From positions 62,001 to 126,000 of the forward strand of contig NZ_JAUHTQ010000008.1 in NCBI RefSeq assembly GCF_030418165.1: a DNA stretch of 64,000 bases, written 5' to 3'. The notes under the pieces are model-generated. The model was not told where the DNA came from and ran no database searches. It saw only the letters and a list, made by a program, of their open reading frames with translations. This DNA comes from Ureibacillus aquaedulcis. GTDB taxonomy: Bacteria; Bacillota; Bacilli; Bacillales_A; Planococcaceae. The position numbers were made by a program, and so were the translations under genes. Below, piece after piece: positions 37,025-47,057 of the stretch (position 1 is the stretch's first letter; the number at the start of each line of letters is the position of its first letter).

Positions 37025-38113
37025 TTGAAACTACTACTCTCTTTAGATTTACAGTTTTTTGCTGGGGATAAAACAGAAAAAGCGACACCGAAAAAGAGAC
37101 AGGATGCCAGAAAAAAAGGACAGGTCTTAAAAAGTCAGGATGTTACAGCAGCAATTGTTTTGTTGTTGCTATTCTTATTTTTGTATTTTAGTGGGCCAAT
37201 GATGATTGAGGGCATATTCGGCTTTTTACATCAAGCCTTTGAAAAAAATATTTTAATAGAATCTGTCACAGCAGATACAGTAATGCAAGTATATACGGAT
37301 TCTTTAAAAGAAATGGCACTTATTCTCCTGCCTTTTATGGCAATTGCTGTTGTTGCCGGAATAGCGGCAAACTTCATGCAATTTGGTTTACTTTTTACTA
37401 TGGAACCATTGAAGCTGGATTTAAAAAAGATGGATCCCATCAAAGGGATAAAAAAAATTATCTCTGTTCGGGCAATTGTAAACTTGATTAAATCTTTATT
37501 GAAAATATCATTTATCGGAACCGTGACAACGGTCATTGTGTGGATGAACCTGGAGGAAGTTTTATCACTATCATTCCAAAGTCCTTGGGATACATTGACA
37601 ACAGTAGCAAAACTAACGGGGTTAATGGGAATCGCAGCTTCATTGACCCTTGTTGTAATTGCACTGATTGACTACATATATGAAAAATATGAATATGAAA
37701 AACAATTAAAAATGTCGAAGCAAGACATTAAAGATGAATACAAAAATGCTGAAGGCGACCCGAAGATCAAATCGAAAATCAAGCAGCGTCAAAGGGAAAT
37801 GGCCATGCGCAGAATGATGCAGGAAATACCGAATGCAGATGTGGTCATTACCAATCCAACTCACTATGCGATTGCCCTGAAATACGACGATCAAAATATG
37901 GAAGCACCCAAGGTTGTGGCAAAAGGAACCGACTATGTGGCGCAGAAGATTAAATTGATCGCAAAAGAAAATGACGTTGTAATGGTAGAAAACCGGCCGT
38001 TAGCACGGGCGATGTACGACCAGGTAGAAATCGGCCAACAGGTCCCTGAAGAGTTTTTTAAAGCGATAGCAGAGATATTAGCTTATGTCTATCGTATAAA
38101 GCGTAAAATTTAG
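37025..38113 (+). CDS. flhB: Flagellar export switch protein FlhB
   Basis: A 362-residue protein with four membrane segments and a cytoplasmic domain. The N-terminus has DKTEKATPKKRQDARKKGQV. The autocleavage motif NPTH starts at Asn277 in VVITNPTHYAIALKYD, so self-cleavage and substrate switching are expected. TTG 37025 follows GGTGGTG with four bases after the fliR stop. The last 90 residues are the same type as the stand-alone YlqH at 10616-10903. Confidence 0.97.
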   Translation: MKLLLSLDLQFFAGDKTEKATPKKRQDARKKGQVLKSQDVTAAIVLLLLFLFLYFSGPMMIEGIFGFLHQAFEKNILIESVTADTVMQVYTDSLKEMALILLPFMAIAVVAGIAANFMQFGLLFTMEPLKLDLKKMDPIKGIKKIISVRAIVNLIKSLLKISFIGTVTTVIVWMNLEEVLSLSFQSPWDTLTTVAKLTGLMGIAASLTLVVIALIDYIYEKYEYEKQLKMSKQDIKDEYKNAEGDPKIKSKIKQRQREMAMRRMMQEIPNADVVITNPTHYAIALKYDDQNMEAPKVVAKGTDYVAQKIKLIAKENDVVMVENRPLARAMYDQVEIGQQVPEEFFKAIAEILAYVYRIKRKI

Positions 38114-38134
38114 ACCATAGTAGGAGGGAAAAAC

Positions 38135-40174
38135 ATGAAGATTCGTGACTTAGGTGTTTTAGCTGCAGTAATAATGATTGTAGCAATGCTTATTATCCCT
38201 CTACCGACATGGTTATTAAGCTTTTTAATCATTATCAATATTACATTGTCATTATTGGTTTTGTTAGTGGCGATGAATATGAGAGAAGCATTGGATTTCG
38301 CCATTTTCCCTTCAGTTATATTGTTATTGACATTATTCCGTCTGGGGTTAAGTATCTCCACAACTCGTGCAATTCTAGCACAGGGCGATGCGGGAGATGT
38401 TGTTGAAACATTTGGTGAATTCGTAACTGGTGGGAATATTTTAGTCGGTTTAGTAATTTTTATGTTATTAGTTATTATTAACTTTATCGTTATTACAAAA
38501 GGTTCTGAACGTGTAGCTGAAGTTGCGGCACGTTTTACATTAGATGCAATGCCAGGGAAACAAATGAGTATTGATGCAGATTTGAATGCCGGGATGATTT
38601 CCGAAAAGGAAGCAAGAGAGCGCCGTGACAAAGTTTCGAAAGAATCCGATTTTTATGGAGCAATGGACGGAGCCACAAAATTCGTAAAAGGTGACGCAAT
38701 TGCCTCCATTATCATGGTATTCATTAACTTGCTCTTCGGGATTATTATCGGAATGGTACAGCTTGGATATGAAATGGCCGATGCAGCAACTCATTTCTCA
38801 ACTTTAACAGTAGGGGATGGATTGGTTGCACAAATCCCGGCCCTTTTAATTTCAACTGCAACAGGGATAGTTGTTACTAGAGCTGCTTCAGAAGGCAACT
38901 TAGGTGAAGATATTGCAAGACAATTGTTTGCACAATCCAAACTGCTCTATATTGCAGGCGGAGCAATTCTCTTATTAGGTCTCTTCACGCCACTTCCAGA
39001 ATGGATTACCATGCCAATTGCTGGCGTGCTGATTGGTGGAGCTTATTTAATCAATAGTAGGGAAAAGAAATCTGAAGGTCCTGAAGAACTACTCGAGATG
39101 GAAGAAGAAGTGGCAGCTGATACAATGAAAAGTCCCGAGAATGTTGTCAATCTGCTTAACGTGGATCCGATTGAATTTGAATTTGGCTATGGGTTAATTC
39201 CTCTAGTTGATGCCAGTCAAGGTGGAGACTTACTCGACCGAGTTGTCATGATTCGCAGACAATTGGCACTGGAACTAGGGATTGTCATACCGGTAGTTCG
39301 TATCAGGGACAATATTCAACTACAGCCAAATGAGTATCGAATTAAAATAAAGGGTAATGAGATGGCTAGGGGAGAGCTTCTTCTTGATCACTACTTGTCC
39401 ATGAGTCCAGGAGATGATGATTCAATCGAGGGAATTGATACAATCGAGCCATCCTTTGGATTGCCTGCAAAATGGATTACGGAAAAAGTGAAAGAGGATG
39501 CGGAGATGCTTGGCTATACTGTCGTTGACCCGCCAAGTGTCGTTTCTACCCACTTAACCGAAATTATCCGAGCGAATGCCCATGATTTACTTGGCCGTCA
39601 GGAAACGAAACAATTAATAGATCACCTGCGGGAAAATTATCCAATTTTAGTGGAAGAATTAACACCGACACCTTTATCAATTGGTGAAATACAAAAAGTT
39701 TTGGCAAAACTATTAAAAGAAAATGTTTCAATACGCAACTTGCCTATTATCTTTGAGACTTTAGCGGATTATGCCAAACTAACAAGTGATACAGATGTTC
39801 TTGCAGAATATGTGCGTCAAGGATTAGCAAGACAAATTACTTCGCAGTATGTATCAGGCGGTGCTAGTTTAAAAGTAATCACGATTCCTGGAAAATTGGA
39901 GAAGCTTATAGCTGATAGTATCCAGCAAACTGATCATGGGAACTATCTTGCAATGGATCCTCAAGATTCCCAAAACGTACTGGAGGCCATTGCGAAGGAA
40001 GTGGAGAGAGTGTCCTTTATGGAACAATCTCCAATCATTCTCTGTTCGCCGGGAATACGAATGTATTTAAGACAATTAACCGAACGTTATTTCTCGCAAA
40101 TCCCTATTTTATCCTATAACGAATTAGATGCAAATGTTGAAATTCAAAGTGTTGGAGTGGTGAATGTAGAATGA
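38135..40174 (+). CDS. flhA: Flagellar export gate protein FlhA
   Basis: A 679-residue protein: about eight transmembrane helices to residue 320 and a four-subdomain cytoplasmic ring that receives chaperone-substrate complexes. Hallmarks are LLLTLFRLGLSISTTRAIL, the conserved loop with DADLNAGMISEKEARERR and GDAIASIIMVFINLLFG. GGAGGG precedes the ATG. It overlaps flhF by four bases. Confidence 0.98.
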   Translation: MKIRDLGVLAAVIMIVAMLIIPLPTWLLSFLIIINITLSLLVLLVAMNMREALDFAIFPSVILLLTLFRLGLSISTTRAILAQGDAGDVVETFGEFVTGGNILVGLVIFMLLVIINFIVITKGSERVAEVAARFTLDAMPGKQMSIDADLNAGMISEKEARERRDKVSKESDFYGAMDGATKFVKGDAIASIIMVFINLLFGIIIGMVQLGYEMADAATHFSTLTVGDGLVAQIPALLISTATGIVVTRAASEGNLGEDIARQLFAQSKLLYIAGGAILLLGLFTPLPEWITMPIAGVLIGGAYLINSREKKSEGPEELLEMEEEVAADTMKSPENVVNLLNVDPIEFEFGYGLIPLVDASQGGDLLDRVVMIRRQLALELGIVIPVVRIRDNIQLQPNEYRIKIKGNEMARGELLLDHYLSMSPGDDDSIEGIDTIEPSFGLPAKWITEKVKEDAEMLGYTVVDPPSVVSTHLTEIIRANAHDLLGRQETKQLIDHLRENYPILVEELTPTPLSIGEIQKVLAKLLKENVSIRNLPIIFETLADYAKLTSDTDVLAEYVRQGLARQITSQYVSGGASLKVITIPGKLEKLIADSIQQTDHGNYLAMDPQDSQNVLEAIAKEVERVSFMEQSPIILCSPGIRMYLRQLTERYFSQIPILSYNELDANVEIQSVGVVNVE

Positions 40175-41316
40175 AAATGAAAAAATATACAGCACCTTCA
40201 ATTTCAGAAGCAATGAAAATGGTTCGAACGGAATTAGGCGAAGATGCCGTTATTATTAATTCCAAAGTAATCGTGACTAAAAAGCTGTTCGGATTAATAA
40301 AACAAAAGAATTTTGAAGTACTTGCCGGAGTTGATGAAGTGGAGACTAAAACGATGTCTCCACATCTTCCGGATTTACCAGCAAACACAATTCTATACCA
40401 TGAACAAAAAGAACAGATGAAACTACATATTGACGATACATTAACAAAAGAGTTGAAAAGTGAAATAGCCGACTTGAAGTTGATGATGAAATCGATGCAA
40501 AAGCATACAATTCAATCAGAATTGCCAGAGAATTTCTTGCCTTATATTGACTTCTTGAAACGTCAAGAACTTAGTGAAGAGCTCATCACGGCAATAAGTG
40601 ATGAGCTTTTTGTGCATCAAAAACAAAAGGATGCTTCTTTGAGCGAAGGCGAGATGAAGGAAATTACAAAAGAAGTGCTTCGTAAATTCCTGCACGATCT
40701 ACCGATGGGTGGACTTTCCTATCAGAAGAAGTATATCAATGTTTTGGGACCTACAGGTGTTGGAAAGACGACGACAATTGCCAAAATGGCGGCAAGATCG
40801 GTATTGGAGAAAAAGAAAAAGATTGGCTTCATTACGACAGATACGTATCGGATTGCAGCTATTGAACAGTTAAAAACTTATGCAAACCTTTTACAAGCTC
40901 CTGTTGAGATTGTCTATAATGCAAATGATTACAAGAAGGCGATCGATAATTTTGCACATCTCGATTTAGTTTTCATTGATACAGCGGGCCGTAATTATAA
41001 GGAAGCTAAATATGTAGATGATCTAAAGGAAATGATTAATTTCGATGAAGAAGCAGAATCGTACTTAGTATTGGCATTAACTGGCAAAGAAAAAGACATG
41101 GAATCAATAATTCAACAATTTGGTGAAATCCCTATGGGTAAATATATCTTTACGAAATTAGATGAAACAAATTCTATTGGCACTATGTTTAATTTAATGA
41201 TTAAATATAATAAAGGACTTGCTTACTATACGAATGGACAAGAAGTACCAGAAGATATTGAAGAAGCCAATTTAGATGGAGTACTCGAACTGTTCTTTCA
41301 AGGAGAATATGAATGA
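40171..41316 (+). CDS. flhF: Flagellar placement GTPase FlhF
   Basis: An SRP-family GTPase of 381 residues that fixes where basal bodies form. The basic N-domain and linker (to about 180) precede the NG domain with [40 protein letters not shown] and FTKLDETNSIG. It overlaps both flhA and flhG by four bases, so the three are translated together. Confidence 0.97.
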   Translation: MKMKKYTAPSISEAMKMVRTELGEDAVIINSKVIVTKKLFGLIKQKNFEVLAGVDEVETKTMSPHLPDLPANTILYHEQKEQMKLHIDDTLTKELKSEIADLKLMMKSMQKHTIQSELPENFLPYIDFLKRQELSEELITAISDELFVHQKQKDASLSEGEMKEITKEVLRKFLHDLPMGGLSYQKKYINVLGPTGVGKTTTIAKMAARSVLEKKKKIGFITTDTYRIAAIEQLKTYANLLQAPVEIVYNANDYKKAIDNFAHLDLVFIDTAGRNYKEAKYVDDLKEMINFDEEAESYLVLALTGKEKDMESIIQQFGEIPMGKYIFTKLDETNSIGTMFNLMIKYNKGLAYYTNGQEVPEDIEEANLDGVLELFFQGEYE

Positions 41317-42185
41317 GAGACCAAGCTGAAAACTTAAGAATGAAGATGCTGGAAAGTCAAGGTTCTTTGGGGAGATCAATTGCGATTGTTAGTGGCAAGG
41401 GTGGGGTAGGAAAGAGTAATTTTTCTACCAATTTTGCCATTAATCTTACTAAGTTAGGGAAAAAAGTGGTCGTGCTGGATATGGATATCGGCATGGGAAA
41501 TGTTAATATACTAATAGGTAAAACGGCTCAGTACAATTTGAAGCATTATTTATTTGGTGAAGCCTCATTGGACGAAGTAATTTATGATGGCCCGCATAGC
41601 TTTAAATATATTTCCGGTGGTTCAGGCATGTCGTCTGTGGTCGAATGGTCAAAAGAAATGGTTGATGCATTATTTAATGCATTCGAACAATTGCAAAAGA
41701 CTTATGATTATATTCTTTTTGATATGGGTGCCGGGGCTGCGAATTGGTCATTGGACTTAATTAGCGCTATTGATGAGATTATTGTCATCACAACCGAGGA
41801 ACCAACCGCCATAACGGATGCTTATTCCATGATGAAATATATCCATGTACGAGATGAAAATAAAACAATTTACTTACTATGCAATCGCGCTTATTCAAAA
41901 GAAGATGGCCAGGATACATTAAACCGACTGGAAAGTACAATGAAGCACTTTCTAAAAAAAGATATTATCCTTCTTGGATCCCTACCGGAAGATTCGGCGG
42001 TAAGAAAAGCTGTCCGTGAACAGGTGCCTTTTTCAATTGCCTATCCAGACAGTAATATTTCGAAAACTTTGAAAGTAATGGTAGAGCAATTCATGAATCG
42101 CAACCAGGTTGAAATTCATGGTCGGTATAAACAAAATAACTTCCTATCTAAACTAAGAGGCATTTTTTCGAAAGGGCGTGATTGA
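41313..42185 (+). CDS. flhG: Flagellar number regulator ATPase FlhG (YlxH)
   Basis: A MinD/ParA-type ATPase of 290 residues. The deviant Walker A reads VSGKGGVGKSNFSTNFA, followed by VVVLDMDIGMGNVNILIG. Activation of FlhF's GTPase comes from the N-terminal tail (MRDQAENLRMKM) in relatives. The C-terminal helix is amphipathic and basic, suited to membrane contact. Confidence 0.97.
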   Translation: MRDQAENLRMKMLESQGSLGRSIAIVSGKGGVGKSNFSTNFAINLTKLGKKVVVLDMDIGMGNVNILIGKTAQYNLKHYLFGEASLDEVIYDGPHSFKYISGGSGMSSVVEWSKEMVDALFNAFEQLQKTYDYILFDMGAGAANWSLDLISAIDEIIVITTEEPTAITDAYSMMKYIHVRDENKTIYLLCNRAYSKEDGQDTLNRLESTMKHFLKKDIILLGSLPEDSAVRKAVREQVPFSIAYPDSNISKTLKVMVEQFMNRNQVEIHGRYKQNNFLSKLRGIFSKGRD

Positions 42186-43325
42186 TTGGAACTCTCAAGT
42201 AAAAGCAAGCTTTTAGTGGTAGATGACTCTGCTTTTATGAGAAAGCTGATTAGCGACTTTTTTGTTGGCAACCCGAAAGTAGAAGTTGTTGGTACTGCCC
42301 GAAATGGTAAAGATGCGATTAAGAAAATTCAAAGTTTGAAGCCGGATGTCGTAACAATGGATGTCGAGATGCCCGAGCTAAACGGTTTGGATGCATTGAA
42401 GGAAATTATGACCGTATCTCCAGTTCCTGTCATCATGCTATCCAGTACGACTCTTCAAGGTGCAGAAAATGCACTGAAGGCGATGGAAAATGGTGCGGTT
42501 GATTTTGTTGCAAAACCAAGTGGGACAATCTCCCTTGATTTACACAGAATTAAAGAAGAATTAGTACATAAAGTGGAGCATGCGGCACATGTTTCAGTAA
42601 CCAAGTTGAAAAAAGCGAGCTTTGCACCGGTTTCTGTATCGAAAAGCAGTCTTTTAAATGAAAATAGACAACTAATCAAAAATTCGTTGACTCAAGTCAC
42701 TCAAACTGTAAGTAAAGAGTTGACTAAAAGGAAAGATTGGAATCAATTAACAAAAAAGATTGTGTTAATCGGCACCTCTACAGGAGGTCCCAGAGCTTTA
42801 CAGGAAGTTATAGCGAAATTGCCCAGTAGGATTAAAGCACCTATCCTGATTGTCCAGCATATGCCTGCCGGTTTCACTAAATCCCTTTCAGATCGCTTGA
42901 ATCAACTAAGTCAAATAAAGGTCAAGGAAGCACAACATGGTGATCTCCTGCAAAATGGGGTTGCCTATATAGCGCCAGGTGGCCATCATTTAAAGCTTGA
43001 GAAACGTGGAGCTTCCTATGAAATTGTTCTGGACCAGACCGAGCCTCCGAGAGCCGGGCACCGTCCGAGTGTAGACGTCATGTTTGAAAGTGCAAGTAAA
43101 ATCAAAGACATGGATAAAGTAGCGGTCATTATGACAGGTATGGGATCTGATGGCTCAAAAGGTCTTATGCAATTAAAAGAGAATGGAAATGTAATGGCGA
43201 TTGCAGAGTCGGAAAAAACGTGTATTGTTTATGGGATGCCAAAAGCAGCTGTAGAAACACAGCTTGTCAATGAGATTGTAGATGTTGACAATATTGCCGA
43301 AGCGATTATGAAATATTTGCCCTAA
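42186..43325 (+). CDS. cheB: Chemotaxis methylesterase CheB
   Basis: A 379-residue response regulator. The receiver domain has Asp13-Asp14 and phospho-acceptor Asp59 (VTMDVEMPELNG). The C-terminal esterase/deamidase has GTSTGGPRALQEV (catalytic Ser), VQHMPAGFTKSL and MTGMGSDGSKG. It removes methyl groups from chemoreceptors. The start is TTG 42186 directly after the flhG stop, with AAAGGGCG as a fair binding site. Confidence 0.97.
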   Translation: MELSSKSKLLVVDDSAFMRKLISDFFVGNPKVEVVGTARNGKDAIKKIQSLKPDVVTMDVEMPELNGLDALKEIMTVSPVPVIMLSSTTLQGAENALKAMENGAVDFVAKPSGTISLDLHRIKEELVHKVEHAAHVSVTKLKKASFAPVSVSKSSLLNENRQLIKNSLTQVTQTVSKELTKRKDWNQLTKKIVLIGTSTGGPRALQEVIAKLPSRIKAPILIVQHMPAGFTKSLSDRLNQLSQIKVKEAQHGDLLQNGVAYIAPGGHHLKLEKRGASYEIVLDQTEPPRAGHRPSVDVMFESASKIKDMDKVAVIMTGMGSDGSKGLMQLKENGNVMAIAESEKTCIVYGMPKAAVETQLVNEIVDVDNIAEAIMKYLP

Positions 43326-43340
43326 GAGGAGTGTTTTCTA

Positions 43341-45410
43341 GTGGAACTTAATCAATATTTAGAAATGTTCATTGAAGAAAGTAAAGAACATTTACAATCA
43401 TGCAGCGACAATTTGCTGGAGCTTGAAAAAAATCCAGCAGACTTAGCGATAGTAAATGAAATATTCCGTTCGGCACATACATTAAAAGGTATGTCTGCAA
43501 CAATGGGATACGAGGATTTAGCTGATTTGACTCATAAAATGGAAAATGTGCTTGATGCCATTCGCAATGAAAAAATTCAAGTAACTGCCGAAATTTTAGA
43601 TGTAGTGTTTGAATCCGTGGATCACTTGGAAGCAATGGTCATGGATATTGCCGATGGCGGCGATGGGAAAAAAGATGTTTCTCAAACAGTAGAAAAATTA
43701 AAACGAATTGAATCAGGTGAAGCCATTCAACAAGAAACAGCTGTTTTGAATTCAAACGAGACTGCTGCAGAAGCTGCAGCTACAACTGTTGGTTTGGAAA
43801 ACGCTCCCCAATTGGAATATGATGATTTTGAAAAGACAGTCTTGCTTCAATCCACAGAGCAAGGATTCAATGCATTTGAAATTGCCGTGACTTTAAATGA
43901 TAGCTGCCTATTAAAAGCAGCACGTGTCTATATGGTATTTGATATTTTAGAGAAAAATGGAGATGTAGTGAAATCCTCTCCTACTGTAGATAAACTGGAA
44001 GAAGAACAGTTTGACCAAGAATTTAAAGTAGCTTTAATTTCTCAAACTAATGCGGAAGAATTGCGCAGCAAGATTCTAAAAGTTTCAGAGGTTGAAAAAG
44101 TTGCCATCACACAATTATCGAAAGATATATTTGTTCAATCAGCAACCGTTGAGACAGAAACAGTCGCAGAATCACAAACTGAAGAATTGACGCCAGTTGC
44201 ACCTGTAGAAGTGAAAAAAGAAGAAGCCACTCAAAAATCTTCCGGGGCAAAGCATGCTGCAAGTAAAACGATTCGTGTAAGTATCGAACGATTGGATATT
44301 TTAATGAACCTGTTTGAAGAATTAGTGATTGATAGAGGTCGACTTCAATCGATTGCCACAGAAGTGAATCACTCTGAGCTAAATGAAACAGTCGAACGAA
44401 TGAGCCGAACAATGGGCGACTTGCAAAATATTGTGTTAACAATGCGCATGATCCCAATTGAAACTGTTTTTAACCGATTCCCTAAAATGGTCCGTACATT
44501 ATCCCGTGATTTAAAGAAAAAAATTAATCTTGAAATCATTGGTGCGGAAACTGAATTGGATCGTACAGTAATTGATGAAATTGGAGATCCGCTGGTTCAT
44601 TTAATTCGCAACTCGGTTGACCATGGGATTGAAAGTCCGGAAATACGCCGCGCCAATGGGAAACCTGAAGAAGGTAATGTTACATTGCGTGCCTATCATA
44701 GTGGTAACTATGTATTTATCGAAATTGAGGACGATGGTGCGGGAATCAACCGTGAAAGAGTACTGAAAAAAGCAATTTCCAAAGGAATTGTAACAAAAGA
44801 ATCTGCACTTTCAATGTCAGATAAACAAATTAATGAACTTATATTAGCATCCGGCTTCTCAACTGCAGAAGTAATTTCGGATATTTCAGGGCGTGGAGTA
44901 GGTCTCGATGTTGTGAAAACAACAATTGAATCGCTTGGCGGCAATATTTCAATCGAATCAACTGAAGGTGTGGGATCAATCTTCTCTATCCAGCTTCCTT
45001 TAACGTTATCCATTATCTCCGTTATGCTGGTTGAAATTGAACAAGAAATTTATGCGATACCGTTATCATCGATTATTGAAACATCTATTATTAAAAACAG
45101 CGATATTCTCAATGCACATAATCAAAAAGTAATTGATTTCCGCGGGAAAGTTGTTCCACTTATCTTCTTGGATGAAATATTTGATGTGCCAAGAACGGAA
45201 CAGGCTGCAGACGGCTATCACTCCGTTGTCATTGTCCGAAAAGGAGACAAGCTTGCAGGTCTGGTAGTGGACACATTTATTGGCCAGCAAGAAATTGTAC
45301 TGAAATCACTGGGGAATTACTTAACAAATATCTTCGCTATTTCCGGTGCAACGATTTTAGGGAACGGTAAAGTTGCTTTAATCGTGGACTGCAATGCGTT
45401 AATGAAGTAA
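43341..45410 (+). CDS. cheA: Chemotaxis histidine kinase CheA
   Basis: A 689-residue kinase. P1 carries the phosphorylated His46 in FRSAHTLKGMSATMGY. P2 and an acidic linker follow (about 130-310). Dimerisation P3 (LMNLFEELVIDRGRLQ), the P4 ATPase with N box HLIRNSVDHGIE and GRGVGLDVVK, and the CheW-like P5 complete it. It phosphorylates CheY and CheB. It starts with GTG after AGGAGTG. Confidence 0.98.
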   Translation: MELNQYLEMFIEESKEHLQSCSDNLLELEKNPADLAIVNEIFRSAHTLKGMSATMGYEDLADLTHKMENVLDAIRNEKIQVTAEILDVVFESVDHLEAMVMDIADGGDGKKDVSQTVEKLKRIESGEAIQQETAVLNSNETAAEAAATTVGLENAPQLEYDDFEKTVLLQSTEQGFNAFEIAVTLNDSCLLKAARVYMVFDILEKNGDVVKSSPTVDKLEEEQFDQEFKVALISQTNAEELRSKILKVSEVEKVAITQLSKDIFVQSATVETETVAESQTEELTPVAPVEVKKEEATQKSSGAKHAASKTIRVSIERLDILMNLFEELVIDRGRLQSIATEVNHSELNETVERMSRTMGDLQNIVLTMRMIPIETVFNRFPKMVRTLSRDLKKKINLEIIGAETELDRTVIDEIGDPLVHLIRNSVDHGIESPEIRRANGKPEEGNVTLRAYHSGNYVFIEIEDDGAGINRERVLKKAISKGIVTKESALSMSDKQINELILASGFSTAEVISDISGRGVGLDVVKTTIESLGGNISIESTEGVGSIFSIQLPLTLSIISVMLVEIEQEIYAIPLSSIIETSIIKNSDILNAHNQKVIDFRGKVVPLIFLDEIFDVPRTEQAADGYHSVVIVRKGDKLAGLVVDTFIGQQEIVLKSLGNYLTNIFAISGATILGNGKVALIVDCNALMK

Positions 45411-45436
45411 TGAATGGAATGAAAGAGGTGTAGGTT

Positions 45437-45874
45437 ATGACTGCTGTTGAGCAAGAATATCTAAAAGTAATTGTTTTTCAACTTGCTGATAAAGAATATG
45501 CCATCCCGGTATCTAATGTACAAGGTATCGAAAAACTAATGCATATTACGCGAGTGCCAAAGACGAAAAGCTTTGTAAAAGGTGTTATTAATTTGCGTGG
45601 TGTCGTCACACCATTAATCGATTTGCGTGAACGATTTGGAATCCCGATATCTAATAATGAAGATACTACGAGAATTATTATTATCACCCTTGAAGAGATG
45701 GAAGTAGGCTTTATCGTTGACTCGGCAAACGATGTGCTGGATATTCCGGTAAGTGCGATTGAAGCGCAACCGGAAGTAGTTGGGTCGAATGAAGAAGAAT
45801 TTATATCCGGTGTGGCAAAGTTAGAGAATCGCTTATTGATTTTATTGCATCTGGACAAAGTGTTAAATCCATAA
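45437..45874 (+). CDS. cheW: Chemotaxis coupling protein CheW
   Basis: A 145-residue single CheW domain that couples receptors to CheA. VFQLADKEYAIPVSNVQGIE and GVINLRGVVTPLIDLRERFG are characteristic. It is 26 bases after cheA, with GAGGTG upstream. Confidence 0.97.
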   Translation: MTAVEQEYLKVIVFQLADKEYAIPVSNVQGIEKLMHITRVPKTKSFVKGVINLRGVVTPLIDLRERFGIPISNNEDTTRIIIITLEEMEVGFIVDSANDVLDIPVSAIEAQPEVVGSNEEEFISGVAKLENRLLILLHLDKVLNP

Positions 45875-45919
45875 ATCATTGCTGGACAATCTGAAAGTAA
45901 AGTAGGGATGTGCGAGTTT

Positions 45920-46552
45920 ATGAGCGAAGTACAAAAAATTACATCATTGCATTTGGATGTCTTGAAGGAAATTGGAAATATAGGTGCTGCCCATGCTGCG
46001 ACAGCACTTTCCAGTTTGCTGTCCAGGAAAATCGATATGCATGTCCCAAAGGTGGAAATGGTGTCATTCAATGACATGATGGAACTAGCGGGGGGTGCTG
46101 AAACCGTTGTAGTAGGAATCTTTCTTCGAATTGAAGGGGACTCTGAAGGAAGCATGTTCTTTATATTGCCAATCGAACAGGCAAACCGTTTTATACAGAG
46201 TTTAATCAATGATGATCAATTTAGCTTTAGTGATAACAAGCTTTCCGAGCTAGGTGTTTCAGCAATGCAAGAAATGGGAAATATCCTCTCCGGGTCTTAC
46301 TTATCTGCTTTGTCAGACTTTACAGGAATGAAAATTTATCCAACAGTTCCTGGATTAAGTGTTGATATGTTTGGCGCCATCATAAGTACGGGTCTAATCG
46401 AAATTTCAGAGGTTAGTGATCAGGTGATTGTCATCAATACATCCATCTTTGAAGAAGGTTTTGATAATCGTAATGAAGTTCATGGGCATTTCTTCTTACT
46501 ACCAGATCCTGATTCTTTCACCTCTATTTTTAAGGCATTGGGTGTTGCATAA
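45920..46552 (+). CDS. cheC: CheY-P phosphatase CheC
   Basis: A 210-residue CheC with two catalytic signatures: LKEIGNIGAAHAATALSSLL and LGVSAMQEMGNILSGSYLSAL. It dephosphorylates CheY-P and binds CheD. ATG 45920 (MSEVQKITSLHLD) is chosen; ATG 45908 four codons earlier is also possible because the binding site is weak (GTAGGGATG). Confidence 0.95.
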   Translation: MSEVQKITSLHLDVLKEIGNIGAAHAATALSSLLSRKIDMHVPKVEMVSFNDMMELAGGAETVVVGIFLRIEGDSEGSMFFILPIEQANRFIQSLINDDQFSFSDNKLSELGVSAMQEMGNILSGSYLSALSDFTGMKIYPTVPGLSVDMFGAIISTGLIEISEVSDQVIVINTSIFEEGFDNRNEVHGHFFLLPDPDSFTSIFKALGVA

Positions 46553-46553
46553 G

Positions 46554-47057
46554 ATGATCCAGACACACACAAGCCAAGTTATCAAGGTTGGAATCGCACA
46601 ATTGGATGTAGTAAAAATGCCGGATACAATACGTACATCAGGATTAGGTTCCTGTGTGGGTGTTGTATTATATGATGAAACAAAAAACATAGCCGGATTA
46701 GTTCACATTATGTTGCCTGACTCGAGTTTGGCAAGAACAGAAACGATTAATGCAGCAAAATTTGCTAATACCGGCATAAAGGCACTCATTGAAAAGCTGA
46801 AATTAGTTGGGGTCCAACCCTTTCGCTTGAAAGCGAAGATTGCCGGTGGTGCTCAAATGTTTAAATTTTCGTCAGAAAATGATTCGATGCGAATTGGGCC
46901 ACGGAATGTAGAAGCTGTAAAAAGAGAGCTCATCAAAAATAACATACCACTGATCGCTGAAGATACGGGTGGCAATAGCGGGAGAACAATCGAGTTTAAC
47001 CCTGTCACGTGTCGATTAAGTATTCGTACAGTAAATCAGGGAGTGAAAGATATATAA
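46554..47057 (+). CDS. cheD: Chemoreceptor glutamine deamidase CheD
   Basis: A 167-residue enzyme with Cys34 in RTSGLGSCVGVVLYD and His51 in GLVHIMLPDSS, plus the KIAGGAQMF and NSGRTIEFNPVT motifs. It deamidates receptor glutamines and stimulates CheC. It starts two bases after the cheC stop with a poor binding site, so it probably depends on coupling to cheC. The long frame from 46428 is within cheC. Confidence 0.96.
   Translation: MIQTHTSQVIKVGIAQLDVVKMPDTIRTSGLGSCVGVVLYDETKNIAGLVHIMLPDSSLARTETINAAKFANTGIKALIEKLKLVGVQPFRLKAKIAGGAQMFKFSSENDSMRIGPRNVEAVKRELIKNNIPLIAEDTGGNSGRTIEFNPVTCRLSIRTVNQGVKDI

Noticed and set aside
45478-46209. 243-codon reverse frame across cheW and cheC
   Set aside because: Long but fully antisense to two well-conserved genes; product is Ser/Ile-rich without domains.
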